The notes: generated by a model from the sequence alone, not told the origin. Counted from the stretch's first letter, positions 1 to 10,282 are shown. The stretch is 64,000 nucleotides of DNA from Stakelama sediminis (GCF_014199335.1 NZ_JACIJI010000001.1:124001-188000); one strand, 5' to 3'. A program made the numbers and translations.

Positions 1-222
1 CTGGGCGTTACTATGTTCTTCCAGTTCCGCCTCAATCCGCAGGCGATGGACCCGACGCAGAAGCAGATTTTCGGGCTGATGCCATGGGTGATGATGTTCA
101 TCATGGCGCCGTTCGCGGTGGGCCTGCAGATTTACTGGATCACCTCCAACCTGCTGACCATTGCGCAACAGCAATATCTCTACAGCCGCCATCCCGCGCT
201 CAGGACGCCGAAAAAGACGTGA
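1..222 (+). CDS. yidC: Membrane protein insertase YidC, 3' end (partial)
   Basis: This is the last 73 codons of an open frame that enters from the left edge. The residues match the conserved C-terminal part of YidC/Oxa1: an [11 protein letters not shown] segment followed by two hydrophobic helices ([22 protein letters not shown], then [13 protein letters not shown]). YidC inserts and folds proteins in the inner membrane, alone or with SecYEG. Its stop codon overlaps the GTG start of engB in the sequence GTGA, so the two are translationally coupled, an arrangement common in alphaproteobacteria. The 5' part, including the periplasmic domain, lies outside the window. Confidence 0.93.
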   Translation: MGVTMFFQFRLNPQAMDPTQKQIFGLMPWVMMFIMAPFAVGLQIYWITSNLLTIAQQQYLYSRHPALRTPKKT

Positions 223-866
223 CCGGGCCGGAGGAAGATGCAGAGGCGATCGAGGCCGCGCGCAAGCTATTCGCCGGTCCGATCGCTTTTCTGAAATCGG
301 CACCGCAGCTTAAATTCCTGCCCGACCCGGTGGTGCCGGAAGTGGCATTTGCGGGCCGGTCGAATGTCGGCAAGTCGTCGCTGCTCAATGCCCTGACGGG
401 GCGCAACGCACTGGCGCGCACATCCAATACGCCGGGCCGCACGCAGGAACTGAACTTCTTCGATGTCGGCGACCCGCTGGCGTTCCGGCTGGTCGATATG
501 CCCGGCTATGGTTTTGCCAAGGCGCCCAAGGATGTCGTCAGGAAATGGCGCTTTCTGGTGAACGACTTTCTGCGCGGCCGCGCGGTGCTGAAACGCGCGC
601 TGGTGCTGATCGATTCCCGCCACGGCATCAAGCCGGTCGATACTGAAATCCTCGACATGCTGGACGGTGCCGCCGTCAGCTATCACATCGTGCTGACCAA
701 GGCCGACAAGGTGAAGGCGACCGAGCTGGACGCCGTACTGGAACGCACCCGTGCCAACGCCCGCAAACGTCCCGCCGCACACCCGGACATCCTCGCCACC
801 TCATCCGAAAAGGGCATGGGCATCCCCGAACTGCGCGCCGCCATCCTGGGGGCGGTGACGGACTGA
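219..866 (+). CDS. engB: Ribosome biogenesis GTP-binding protein EngB/YsxC
   Basis: This 215-residue TRAFAC-class GTPase assists assembly of the large ribosomal subunit. The G1 loop GRSNVGKSS, the G3 motif DMPGYG and the G4 motif TKAD are all present in order. I chose the GTG at 219 because it overlaps the yidC stop by four bases and gives the normal family length. An upstream ATG at 84 in the same frame would run through yidC coding sequence and add unrelated residues. The N-terminal 25 residues ([19 protein letters not shown]) are typical of alphaproteobacterial EngB. Confidence 0.93.
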   Translation: MTGPEEDAEAIEAARKLFAGPIAFLKSAPQLKFLPDPVVPEVAFAGRSNVGKSSLLNALTGRNALARTSNTPGRTQELNFFDVGDPLAFRLVDMPGYGFAKAPKDVVRKWRFLVNDFLRGRAVLKRALVLIDSRHGIKPVDTEILDMLDGAAVSYHIVLTKADKVKATELDAVLERTRANARKRPAAHPDILATSSEKGMGIPELRAAILGAVTD

Positions 867-879
867 TTGCCGTTACGCG

Positions 880-1578
880 CTACACACCCAGCCATTCGAG
901 ACCGCCGGGAAGCGCCTCCGCGGCATAATCAACCTGTAAGACCCGTCGATGCCCGCATATGTCCGACGCACGGGAAGCGTGCACGATCGGGGTAGCGTAG
1001 ATCCAGACATCGCCCGCGTGAGCGAGGCAGGCAAACTCTCCATATTCGCGAACGACTGCATCCATAGCCGTAACCGGGATCAGCCCGGCCCGTTGCGATC
1101 CCGGCGCGATCAGCAACGGCGCGTTATCCTCTCCCACATCATCGAAATGGATACGCAGTGTCACCATGCGTTTCAGCACAGAGAAAGGCGGCGCAACGTG
1201 AAGCATTCCCTGCTTCACCGTCCACGGCCCGAACCCGGAAATCTCAATCCGCTCTTTAACGCAAATCGTCCGGTCCTGATGCCATGCCAGTGACCAGTTG
1301 AGGCCCGGTGCCTTGTCGAACCAGATAGCCCGGACAGCACAGGCATCCGGTCCAACTACGCTCGCCGCCAGCGAACCGATAGAGCCACCCGCATTCAGAT
1401 AGGGGCGAAGCGGTTCGATAGCGTGCACCCGTACCCCCGGCCTGTCGCTTATAACCGGTGCTACCGCCGACAGGATATCTTCCAGTTCGTGTTTTACGGC
1501 ACCGGGAAAACGCTGTGCACCATGCTCAGAAAAGTTCAGTGCTTTCGGGCCAGCAGTCTCAGCATCAAAAGTTTGCAT
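880..1578 (-). CDS. Phytanoyl-CoA dioxygenase (PhyH) family protein
   Basis: This 232-residue protein looks like a member of the PhyH group of Fe(II)/2-oxoglutarate oxygenases. The iron-binding HxD is visible as WHQDRT near residue 100, and the distal His lies in the segment TPIVHASRAS near residue 200, with the conserved HRRVLQVDYA strand after it. A PGSQ motif between them also fits the family. The substrate cannot be read from the sequence. The gene stands alone, convergent with engB (13 bp apart) and downstream of clpX on the same strand, behind the clpX terminator. Confidence 0.75.
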   Translation of the reverse strand: MQTFDAETAGPKALNFSEHGAQRFPGAVKHELEDILSAVAPVISDRPGVRVHAIEPLRPYLNAGGSIGSLAASVVGPDACAVRAIWFDKAPGLNWSLAWHQDRTICVKERIEISGFGPWTVKQGMLHVAPPFSVLKRMVTLRIHFDDVGEDNAPLLIAPGSQRAGLIPVTAMDAVVREYGEFACLAHAGDVWIYATPIVHASRASDICGHRRVLQVDYAAEALPGGLEWLGV

Positions 1579-1606
1579 TTTCTCCGTTCAGCCATGTCGC
1601 CACATC

Positions 1607-1639
1607 AAAAAAAGAGCGGCAGCGCCTTCGCGCCACCGC
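1607..1639 (-). terminator. Intrinsic terminator downstream of clpX
   Basis: Read on the minus strand, a 10-bp stem (GCGGTGGCGC with GCGCTGCCGC, including two G-U pairs) with a GAAG loop is followed by a run of seven T. It lies about 30 bp after the clpX stop and so should end clpX transcription. Confidence 0.8.
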
Positions 1640-1668
1640 CCCTTTCATTCCGGTACCGGCAAGTGCTC

Positions 1669-2937
<1,269 letters not shown>

Positions 2938-3156
2938 AAAATCAATACCTTTTCAGTCCGACCCGAAAGGGGCCGCCGGATCTTCCGGCCAGCGATCGGC
3001 AGGGCCGGACCCCATACTCTACCGTACTATGTGCCACGCCAACAGCTAATATGTCTATTCCATGAAATCGAAACAAGCCGTTGATATTCTACTGCGGCAA
3101 ATGCGTAGCGGCCGATTTTGGAACCGATCGCGCCGCTACACCTCAATCCGCGCCGG

Positions 3157-3798
3157 TCAGTCCGCCGCCTTCTTTTCTTCCGAAGGCGCGCTCGGGCGTT
3201 TGTCATAGACTTCATCGACCAGACCGAATGCCTTTGCTTCTTCGGCTTCGAGGAAGGTGTCGCGATCCATCGCCGTTTCGATCTTTTCCAGCGACTGGCC
3301 GGTATATTTGACATACAGATCATTCATCCGGCGCTTGATGCGCAGGATTTCCTTGGCCTGAATCTCGATATCGGACGCCATGCCCTGCGCGCCGCCCGAC
3401 GGCTGGTGGACCATGATCCGCGCGTTGGTCAGCGCCACGCGCATCCCGGCCTCACCGCTGGCGAGCAGGAAGCTGCCCATCGACGCCGCCTGACCGATGC
3501 ATACCGTGCCGACGCGCGGACGGATATATTGCATGGTATCATGGATCGCCATGCCGGCCGTCACCACGCCCCCCGGCGAGTTGATGTACATCCAGATGTC
3601 CTTGGTCGGATTTTCCGATTCGAGGAACAGCAGCTGCGCGGTGATGAGCGAGGCCATATTGTCCTCCACCGGCCCGGTGACGAACACGATACGCTCCCGC
3701 AACAGGCGCGAAAAAATGTCGAAGCTGCGCTCACCCCGGCTCGACTGTTCGATAACGATGGGAACAAGGGCGCTCATGGGGTCGTAATGGTCGTTCAT
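3157..3798 (-). CDS. clpP: ATP-dependent Clp protease proteolytic subunit ClpP
   Basis: This serine protease forms the tetradecameric barrel of ClpXP. The catalytic Ser lies in GQAASMGSF (Ser about 106) and His in MVHQPSGG (about 131), with the Asp later in the MDRD segment. I prefer the ATG at 3798 (213 residues, MNDHYDPM) because a purine-rich AGAGCGGGA lies a few bases upstream. A start at 3828 would add ten poorly conserved residues. Unlike the usual tig-clpP-clpX order, two genes for a membrane protein and a glycosyltransferase lie between tig and clpP here. Confidence 0.96.
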   Translation of the reverse strand: MNDHYDPMSALVPIVIEQSSRGERSFDIFSRLLRERIVFVTGPVEDNMASLITAQLLFLESENPTKDIWMYINSPGGVVTAGMAIHDTMQYIRPRVGTVCIGQAASMGSFLLASGEAGMRVALTNARIMVHQPSGGAQGMASDIEIQAKEILRIKRRMNDLYVKYTGQSLEKIETAMDRDTFLEAEEAKAFGLVDEVYDKRPSAPSEEKKAAD

Positions 3799-3921
3799 AA
3801 AATCCCGCTCTTTGGCAATGATGCCCATACATCGGCGCTGCCGTGCACGAGCGCAAGGGCCTGTTTCCCTCCACCCGTATCGTTACCGGGCGTTAGGCAT
3901 TCTCACGCTAGTAAAAGCGCC

Positions 3922-5292
3922 ATGACGGACCGCCCCGCACAGATTGCCCGTCCCGGACGATCGGAAACGCGCTTCCTGCTCCTGCTGATCGCGGGCGGCA
4001 TCCTGCTGCGCCTGATATGGCTCATTCGTGTGCAGGGCGGTATGGATGTGTTCCCACGCGCTTCCGAGGCGACCGATGCGGCGCTGTCGATCGCGCGCAC
4101 GGGCACGCTGGGCAATATCTTCTTTGCGGGTCAGGGGCCGAGCGCTCATCTGATGCCGGTATCCCCGATGATCGCGGGCGGCATCATGCGCCTGTTCGGC
4201 CCCGGCTCCACTGCCGCCGATCTGACGCTGCTGAGCTGGAGCCTGATACAGGTCATGGGGGCCTATCTGCTGTACCGCCTGCTGTTCGCGCGCATGGGCA
4301 GCGATGCCGCGACCCTGCGCTGGGGCAGCGCGCTGCTGTTTCTTCTTATCCCCTTCGTCCCGCAGGAAGTCATTGATTTCCGCTATTGGGAGGGTGCGCT
4401 CGCGGCAGTGCTGGCGGCGGCGAACCTGATCCTCATCCTCGACATGGACCGTACAGCCACCCTGAACCGTCCCCGCCTGATCATGGCTGCGCTGCTTTCA
4501 GCCGCCACCTTCATGGTGTCGCCCGCCGTGGCACTGGCGGTCGACTGCTGCTGGGGCATGGTGGCGTTGCGCCGCCTCCCCTTTCGTCGCGCCATGCTGT
4601 TCGCCGCCGCTTCGGCAATCGCGCTGGCAGTCATGGTCGCGCCCTGGGCCATCCGCAATCAGCGGGAACTGGGCAACCCCATCCTGACGCGCAGCAATTT
4701 CGGGCTGGAACTGGCGATCGCCAATTATCCCGGCGCCCTGAATCAGGATACGCCGGCGCGCAGCTTTTCCGACCGCATCGACGCCATCCACCCGGCCGCC
4801 AATGCGCAGGCAAGGGCACTGGTGAGGCTCCCCGCCGGAGAAAGCGGCTATTCACACATGCTCGCGCAGCGCACGATCGGCTGGATCGAACAGCATCCGG
4901 GCGATTTTGCGCGGCTATGGATGCGTCATCTCGGCCAGTATTTCTTCCCGCGGCCCTGGCAATTCTATTTTTCCGAATGGGAAGGGATGCGCACCGCCCG
5001 CTCGCTTACCGTCACGACAGTCTCCTTTCTGGGGCTGCTCGGCATGGGCCTCGGCCTCATCCGCAGGCGTCGCGGTTATGGCATCCTGCTGCTCTATCTG
5101 GTCGTGATCGCCTTTCCCTATGCCGCATTCCAGCCCGTACCGCGCTACAGCTTCCTGATCTGGGGGCTGCTCGCCTTTCCGGCGGCGGAGGCCGTGCTGG
5201 CCGCGATCGGCGCTGTACGAAGACGGCTTACGCTACACAATCAAACATCGGAGGACCCGCTCTACGGCAACGGCGCAGGATGCGTGAGATAG
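3922..5292 (+). CDS. Polytopic membrane protein resembling GT39-type glycosyltransferases
   Basis: This 456-residue protein has about ten hydrophobic segments. Its layout recalls dolichyl-phosphate-mannose or ArnT-type (GT-C) transferases: an N-terminal membrane helix, a first loop with acidic residues (RASEATDAA), several closely spaced helices, and a soluble loop with a PRPWQFYFSEWEG segment before the last helices. No exact family signature can be confirmed by eye. The start at 3922 follows the clpP promoter region; a longer open frame upstream is antisense to clpP. Its last 31 bases overlap the convergent GT2 gene, and the two may act on the same lipid-linked glycan. Confidence 0.6.
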   Translation: MTDRPAQIARPGRSETRFLLLLIAGGILLRLIWLIRVQGGMDVFPRASEATDAALSIARTGTLGNIFFAGQGPSAHLMPVSPMIAGGIMRLFGPGSTAADLTLLSWSLIQVMGAYLLYRLLFARMGSDAATLRWGSALLFLLIPFVPQEVIDFRYWEGALAAVLAAANLILILDMDRTATLNRPRLIMAALLSAATFMVSPAVALAVDCCWGMVALRRLPFRRAMLFAAASAIALAVMVAPWAIRNQRELGNPILTRSNFGLELAIANYPGALNQDTPARSFSDRIDAIHPAANAQARALVRLPAGESGYSHMLAQRTIGWIEQHPGDFARLWMRHLGQYFFPRPWQFYFSEWEGMRTARSLTVTTVSFLGLLGMGLGLIRRRRGYGILLLYLVVIAFPYAAFQPVPRYSFLIWGLLAFPAAEAVLAAIGAVRRRLTLHNQTSEDPLYGNGAGCVR

Positions 5293-6194
5293 GCCAGCCG
5301 ACGTATTTCTCGCCGACCCCGCACCACCGTATCGAGGATCAGCCCGGCAAAACCCGACAGACACGCCAGAATCATCAGGCCGGTGGACAACACTGCCGTC
5401 GGAAAGCGCGGCACCAGCCCAGTCTGCATGAAGGTCAGGATCAGCGGAATTGCCAGCAGGATCGAGATCAGCGCCAATAACGCCCCAATCAGGCCGAAGA
5501 ACCAGAGCGGCCGCTCCACCCGGTACAGCATCGCAATGGTACGCATGATGCGCAGCCCGTCGCCAATGGTATTCAGCTTCGACTGCGACCCTTCCGGCCG
5601 GGCGAAATAGCGGGTTGCCACCTCGCCCACCGGCATTTTGAGTTCAAGCGCATGGACCGAAATTTCGGTCTCGATCTCGAAGCCTTCCGACAATACCGGA
5701 AAGCTCTTCACGAACCGTCGCGAAAACACGCGATAGCCGGAAAAGATATCGGTGAAACTGCGCCCGAACAGCCCCGACAATAGCCCGGTCATCGCCCGGT
5801 TGCCCATGACATGCCCCAGCCGATAGGCCGCACTTTCATCGGTGATGCGTGCACCGACGACCATGTCGAGTTGCTCGTTCAACAGACGCGCGACCATTTC
5901 GGGTGCAGCCGCGGCGTCATAGGTCGCATCGCCATCCGCCATGACATAGACATCGGCATCGACGTCCGCGAACATGCGGCGCACGACGTTGCCCTTGCCC
6001 TGCATCTTCTCGGTGCGCACCACGGCTCCGGCGGCACGCGCCACGTCGCGGGTCCGGTCGCGCGAATTATTGTCGTAGACATAGATGACCGCCTCGGGCA
6101 GCGCGACGCGAAACCCGGCAACCGTCCGCTCGATCGCGGTTTCCTCGTTGTAACAGGGCAGCAGGACGGCAATCCGCGCACCACCGGCCATCAT
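5262..6194 (-). CDS. GT2 family glycosyltransferase with C-terminal membrane helices
   Basis: This 310-residue enzyme opens with the GT-A fold signature of family 2 glycosyltransferases: VLLPCYNEE, then VYDNNSRDRT, then the metal-binding DGDATYD. Two hydrophobic helices at about 225-295 anchor it in the inner membrane. This layout is that of polyprenyl-phosphate sugar transferases (DPM1/GtrB type), which make a lipid-linked sugar donor. The neighbour at 3922 looks like a GT-C enzyme that would use such a donor. ATG codons at 6194 and 6191 are both possible. The substrate sugar is unknown. Confidence 0.82.
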   Translation of the reverse strand: MMAGGARIAVLLPCYNEETAIERTVAGFRVALPEAVIYVYDNNSRDRTRDVARAAGAVVRTEKMQGKGNVVRRMFADVDADVYVMADGDATYDAAAAPEMVARLLNEQLDMVVGARITDESAAYRLGHVMGNRAMTGLLSGLFGRSFTDIFSGYRVFSRRFVKSFPVLSEGFEIETEISVHALELKMPVGEVATRYFARPEGSQSKLNTIGDGLRIMRTIAMLYRVERPLWFFGLIGALLALISILLAIPLILTFMQTGLVPRFPTAVLSTGLMILACLSGFAGLILDTVVRGRREIRRLAYLTHPAPLP

Positions 6195-6218
6195 GCAACC
6201 CCTTCCCGCCTAGATATG

Positions 6219-6258
6219 CGAAGCCCTGCGCACTCCCTAGGGAATGGCAGGGCCTTCG
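6219..6258 (-). terminator. Inverted repeat between tig and the GT2 gene
   Basis: The arms CGAAGCCCTGC (6219-6229) and GCAGGGCCTTCG (6247-6258) are complementary apart from one bulged base, and a ten-base palindrome TCCCTAGGGA sits in the loop. It lies 25 bp after the tig stop. No T-run follows, so it may be a 3'-end stabilising hairpin rather than a true intrinsic terminator. Confidence 0.45.
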
Positions 6259-6283
6259 ACAAGAACATGCGATTGACTTCCGC

Positions 6284-8008
6284 TCAGCCTTCCTTGGCGG
6301 CGGCGGCCTTCTTGGCCGGTGCCTTCTTCGCCGCAGGCTTCTTGGCCGGAGCCTTTTTCGCAGCGGGCTTTTCTTCCACGTCCGCGTCAGCCTTCTTGGC
6401 GGGCGCTTTCTTGGCTGCGGGCTTCTTCGCAGGGGCCGGTTTGGCTTCCGGCTTGTCCGCATCGGCGGCTGCGGCTTTGGCCGTCGTCGCCTTCTTGGCC
6501 GGGGCCTTTTTCGCAGGAGCCTTCTTCGCGGCAGGCTTGGCGTCGGCTGCCTCGGCCTTGTCGTCGTCCTTCGCTGCATCCGCCTTCTTGGCAGCAGGCT
6601 TCTTCGCGGCTGCCTTCTTGGCGGGAGCCTTTTTCTTCGGCTTGTCGTGGTCGTGGCTGTGCGTGCCGGTCGAGAAGCCCTCGTCCGATTCGATCGCCGC
6701 TTCCAGTTCCTCGCGGGTCACTTCGCGTTCGCTGATTTCCGCCTTTTCGAACAGGAAATCGACGACCTTGTCCTCATAGAGCGGGGCGCGAAGCTGGGCT
6801 GCCGCCATCGGTTCCTGCTGGACATACTGGATGAACCGCTCGCGATCCTCGGGGCCGTACTGCTGGGCTGCCTGCATGATCAGGCGGCTCATTTCCTGCT
6901 GGGTCACTTCGACGCCGTTTGCCTGACCGATTTCGGACAGCAACAGGCCCAGACGCACGCGGCGCTCTGCGATCGCGCGGTAATCGTCGCGTTCGTCTTC
7001 CAGTTCCTTCTTCGCCGCCTCGACATCGTCTTCATGCTCGGCTTCGTGCTGAAGCTGATGCCAGATCTGGTCGAACTCGGCCTCGACCATCGTCGGCGGA
7101 ACCGGGAAATCATGACCGGCGGCAAGCTGATCGAGCAGCTTGCGCTTCATATAGGTGCGGGTCAGGCCGTTCAGTTCCTGCTCCACCTGCCCCTTCAACA
7201 GGCCTTTCAGCTGTTCCAGGCTTTCCAGACCCAGCGACTTGGCGAATTCCTCATCCACCTTGGTCTCTTCGGGAACCTTGATCGCCTTGATGGTCAGCGC
7301 GAACTGGGCAGGCTTACCAGCCAGTTCGGCAACGCCGTAATCTTCGGGGAAGGTTACTTCGATGGTCTTTTCATCACCGGCCTTCACACCGACAAGCTGA
7401 TCCTCGAAACCGGGGATCAGACGACCCGAACCGATCTCGACCGACATATCCTCGCCGGTGCCACCCTCGAACGCTGTGCCGTCGACGGACCCTGCAAAGT
7501 CCATGACGACCAGATCGCCTTCCTTCGCCTTGCGGGTCTTGGGCGCATCCTTGTGGCGCTTCTGCTGCTGCGCGAGCTGTTCGAGCTGCGCATCGACCGC
7601 TTCGTCCTCGGCCGGTACGGTCAGGCGCTCCAGCTTCAGTCCCTCGATCGACGGCGTCGGCACGTCGGGCAGCACTTCCAGCTCGACCTTCACCTCGGCA
7701 TCGCCGCCGACTTCATAGCCATCTTCCAGATTGACCGAAGGCTGCATCGCGGGACGCAGGCTGTTGTCGGCAATGATCGACTGCACCCCGTCCTGAATGG
7801 AGCTGTTCAGCGCATCCTGCGCCAGGGCTTCACCATGCATCTTGCGAATCAGGTTCGCCGGAACCTTGCCGGGGCGAAAGCCGGGCATCCGCACCTGCGG
7901 CGCCACCCGCTTCACTTCCGCTTCGACGCGCGCGTCGATATCCTTGGCAGTGATAGTCAGGGTGTAGGCGCGCTTCAGGCCTTCGTTCAACGTCTCGACA
8001 GTCTGCAT
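6284..8008 (-). CDS. tig: Trigger factor with a 119-residue Lys/Ala/Pro-rich tail
   Basis: Trigger factor is the ribosome-bound chaperone and peptidyl-prolyl isomerase. The ribosome-docking signature GFRPGKVP is near residue 40, and the FKBP-like domain (GDLVVMDFAGS to LTIKAI) covers about 155-245. The chaperone arms follow. From about residue 456 to the end at 574 the protein becomes a repetitive tail of KKAPAKK and AAKK units, preceded by a His/Asp stretch (HSHDHD). Standard trigger factors stop near 430-450 residues. The ATG at 8008 matches the family N-terminus. An upstream in-frame extension passes through the tRNA-Leu gene and is not coding. Confidence 0.95.
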   Translation of the reverse strand: MQTVETLNEGLKRAYTLTITAKDIDARVEAEVKRVAPQVRMPGFRPGKVPANLIRKMHGEALAQDALNSSIQDGVQSIIADNSLRPAMQPSVNLEDGYEVGGDAEVKVELEVLPDVPTPSIEGLKLERLTVPAEDEAVDAQLEQLAQQQKRHKDAPKTRKAKEGDLVVMDFAGSVDGTAFEGGTGEDMSVEIGSGRLIPGFEDQLVGVKAGDEKTIEVTFPEDYGVAELAGKPAQFALTIKAIKVPEETKVDEEFAKSLGLESLEQLKGLLKGQVEQELNGLTRTYMKRKLLDQLAAGHDFPVPPTMVEAEFDQIWHQLQHEAEHEDDVEAAKKELEDERDDYRAIAERRVRLGLLLSEIGQANGVEVTQQEMSRLIMQAAQQYGPEDRERFIQYVQQEPMAAAQLRAPLYEDKVVDFLFEKAEISEREVTREELEAAIESDEGFSTGTHSHDHDKPKKKAPAKKAAAKKPAAKKADAAKDDDKAEAADAKPAAKKAPAKKAPAKKATTAKAAAADADKPEAKPAPAKKPAAKKAPAKKADADVEEKPAAKKAPAKKPAAKKAPAKKAAAAKEG

Positions 8009-8079
8009 TCCCACGCTTTCAAATAATTGATTGCTGAATTTCTTCGCGGCGTCCGGCGCCCCTTGCATCGGGCGGAAAC

Positions 8080-8164
8080 TGGTGCGGGCGAAGGGACTCG
8101 AACCCCCACATCTTTCGATACTGGAACCTAAATCCAGCGCGTCTACCAGTTCCGCCACGCCCGC
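8080..8164 (-). tRNA. tRNA-Leu (anticodon UAG)
   Basis: On the minus strand a class II tRNA folds with a 7-bp acceptor stem (GCGGGCG with CGCCCGC), an encoded CCA end, an anticodon stem CTGGA/TCCAG around the loop TTTAGGT (anticodon TAG in DNA), a variable arm and a GGTTCGAGTCC T-loop. It decodes CTA and other CTN codons. It lies about 70 bp upstream of tig on the same strand. Confidence 0.95.
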
Positions 8165-8280
8165 TAGCGGACACCGCCGGTCGGCGGGGTCTATAGCAGG
8201 CGCATTGCACGGGGCAAGGGCATGAAGCAACTCATTGCCGCATAAGGGCGTTTCAATGACAGTAATTAAAGGAAATTGGA

Positions 8281-8520
8281 ATGCCGAATCCGTCGCCATC
8301 GCCCGAACCGTTCCCTTTGCCGGACGGCAATCCCCCCGAAGCGCCGCCCGCGCCCGATCCGCAACCCACACCGCGCCCGCCCGAAACGCCGGGCGAACCG
8401 CAACCGGGTCAGCCCGCCGCACCACCGCCGGAGATCAATCCTCCGGGACCGGATGTGGACGTGCCCGATCCCGGCACTATTCCGGCACCCGCACCAGCCC
8501 CAGGACAGCCGATCGACTAG
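8281..8520 (+). CDS. Small proline-rich protein of unknown function
   Basis: This 79-residue frame has 34 prolines (43%), mixed with Glu, Asp, Gln, Gly and Ala. It has no cysteine, no signal peptide and no membrane segment. An AAGGAAA ribosome-binding site sits eight bases before the ATG, which supports real translation. The composition suggests an extended, disordered, acidic polypeptide. One PPP run could make translation dependent on EF-P. It sits alone between tRNA-Leu (divergent) and the sco gene. I do not recognise a named family. Confidence 0.6.
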   Translation: MPNPSPSPEPFPLPDGNPPEAPPAPDPQPTPRPPETPGEPQPGQPAAPPPEINPPGPDVDVPDPGTIPAPAPAPGQPID

Positions 8521-8561
8521 CGCCTATGGCCCGGCGCGATTTTCGCCGATAAGGTTCAGGC

Positions 8562-9185
8562 ATGATCGCATCGCGCCATTCCGTAAAACTTCGTCCGCTA
8601 GCGACCGTCGCGGCCGTCGCGATGCTGGCTTCCTGTTCCGGAGGCGGCGGCCAATGGCACGCCACCAATGTGTCGGGCAGCGTTCCCGATCTTTCGCTTT
8701 CCCTGACGCGGGCGGGCGATGGCAAGGCGGTCGACGCCGGCGATTATCGCGGCAAGGTGGTGGCGCTTTATTTTGGCTACACCTACTGCCCCGACGTGTG
8801 CCCGATGACGCTGTCGAACATGGCGCAGGCGGTGCGCACACTCGGCCCGGCGGCAAAGGATGTGCGCGTGCTGTTCGTCACCGTCGATCCGAACCGCGAC
8901 ACGCCTGCGGTGCTCAGCCAGTATGTGAAGGCGTTCGGCCCGGACTTCGAAGGGCTGTACGGCACTGCGGACCAGCTTGCGCGCGTCGCCAAACGCTATC
9001 GCGTCGCCTATTCGGTCACGCCCTCGCCCGACCCGGCGAAGTATGAAGTGACGCACAGTTCCGCGCTCTACGTCTTCGACAAACAGGGCAATGCCCGCCT
9101 GCTCGTCAGTTCGCTGTCAAGCGACAAACCCGATATCAAGGGCACCACCGCCGACCTGAAACGCCTGGTCGGGGAGAAGGATTGA
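8562..9185 (+). CDS. SCO1/SenC family copper chaperone, lipoprotein
   Basis: This 207-residue protein delivers copper to the CuA site of cytochrome c oxidase. A signal peptide ends at a lipobox (AMLASC, Cys about 24), predicting a membrane-anchored periplasmic lipoprotein. The thioredoxin-like fold carries the copper-binding CPDVCP motif near residue 78, with the conserved distal His in VTHSSALYVFD (about 165). Both Cys and the His are intact. The convergent ctaG gene downstream has a related role in oxidase assembly. Confidence 0.9.
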   Translation: MIASRHSVKLRPLATVAAVAMLASCSGGGGQWHATNVSGSVPDLSLSLTRAGDGKAVDAGDYRGKVVALYFGYTYCPDVCPMTLSNMAQAVRTLGPAAKDVRVLFVTVDPNRDTPAVLSQYVKAFGPDFEGLYGTADQLARVAKRYRVAYSVTPSPDPAKYEVTHSSALYVFDKQGNARLLVSSLSSDKPDIKGTTADLKRLVGEKD

Positions 9186-9187
9186 GG

Positions 9188-9295
9188 CCCCGATCATCAT
9201 TGCGATCCCGGTCCTGCGCCGGGAAAAGCAATCCAACACCTCGATGGCACGTAAGCTATGGATTGCCGCACGCCTACGGCGCTCGCAATAACGAC
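9188..9295. repeat. Interspersed palindromic repeat, family 2
   Basis: This intergenic stretch between the convergent sco and ctaG genes contains a TGGATTGC core and a CTCGCAATAACGA end. A close relative (TGGATTGC ... CTCGCAAGGGCGA) is found at 63108-63135. Such elements are dispersed through many sphingomonad genomes. No gene is visible in it. Confidence 0.5.
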
Positions 9296-9328
9296 TTCAG
9301 CCCCGCCGCAACGCGTATTGCTATTCCA

Positions 9329-10282
9329 TCACCGCCCCGTCCAGCTTGCACTGGAAATGCCGCTGCCGTCGCTTTTGGGCGCGGTGCGTTCCTGTTCGCG
9401 GCGCATATTGTTGAGGACGAGCAACAGCCCGATCAGGCTCATCATTGCGGGCGGAATCCACACGAACAGCCCGCCCAGCCGCTGATCCGACAGCGCATCC
9501 ATACCGGGATACAGCCGTCCGCACCACGCGTAGAAGGTATAGATATCCTTGTCCGCAAAGGCGATCACCGCACCCATCGCGATCTGCGGCAGGATGACGC
9601 CCACCGTCATTCCTGCGCGCATGGCGAAGCTGTTGCCCGCCCGTTCCGGCCCGCGCGGGTCCAGCACCACGGCCCAGAACAGCACGCCGTCCACCACCAT
9701 CGACCAGTTCATCACGCTGTAGAGCGCCGGGTCGATCATCGCGACGAAATGGACCGGCGGCCACAGCCATAGCGCGATCAGCCCGACGAACAGCGACACC
9801 GCGATCTCCGGCTGCCGTACCCAGCCAAGCACGCGCTCAACCCAGGCATGGCGCGTAATCCGCCGCACCGGTTCGGGCATCCCGGCGACGATCGTCTCCC
9901 ACGGCCAGGCAATCGCAATCAGGAACGGCCCCAGATGATGCATCACCAGATGCTGAATGCGGTTGAGAAAGAACATGTGCTGCGCGGCATATTCGAAATG
10001 CGTCTGCAACACCGCCCAGATGACACCCATCCCGGCCAGAAAAAAGCCGATGCGCCACCAAGCAAGCGGCACGCTGCGCAGTCCGCGAAAAAACCACCAC
10101 AGCGTGAAGGCAAAGGACAGAAACCACGCAGGCGAGAAATCCCACGGTGCCCAGACCGGCATCCATGACGCCCGGAAATGGCTGACCAGCCATAACAACA
10201 CCGTCACCGCGAGCAGCAAGCCGATGCCCCGCCGGTCATCAACGGGCGAAACCGCCGGCATGGTGTTGCGCCGTGCGGTCAT
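9329..10282 (-). CDS. ctaG: Cytochrome c oxidase assembly factor of the caa3_CtaG family
   Basis: This 317-residue integral membrane protein has about seven helices. The His-rich helices FFLNRIQHLVMHHLGPF and WPPVHFVAMIDPALYSVMNW fit the caa3-type CtaG family (distinct from Cox11), which is involved in copper insertion into oxidases. It overlaps the upstream arsR-type gene by four bases (ATGA), which fixes the start at 10282. The regulator and the assembly factor are thus co-transcribed, and a Sco copper chaperone lies just downstream in convergent orientation. Confidence 0.82.
   Translation of the reverse strand: MTARRNTMPAVSPVDDRRGIGLLLAVTVLLWLVSHFRASWMPVWAPWDFSPAWFLSFAFTLWWFFRGLRSVPLAWWRIGFFLAGMGVIWAVLQTHFEYAAQHMFFLNRIQHLVMHHLGPFLIAIAWPWETIVAGMPEPVRRITRHAWVERVLGWVRQPEIAVSLFVGLIALWLWPPVHFVAMIDPALYSVMNWSMVVDGVLFWAVVLDPRGPERAGNSFAMRAGMTVGVILPQIAMGAVIAFADKDIYTFYAWCGRLYPGMDALSDQRLGGLFVWIPPAMMSLIGLLLVLNNMRREQERTAPKSDGSGISSASWTGR

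Noticed and set aside
3118-3921. N-terminal extension of the membrane protein at 3922
   Set aside because: It is antisense to clpP and lacks membrane character; the protein starts well at 3922.
8009-8425. N-terminal extension of trigger factor
   Set aside because: It runs through the tRNA-Leu gene and has no similarity to the trigger factor N-terminus, which starts at 8008.
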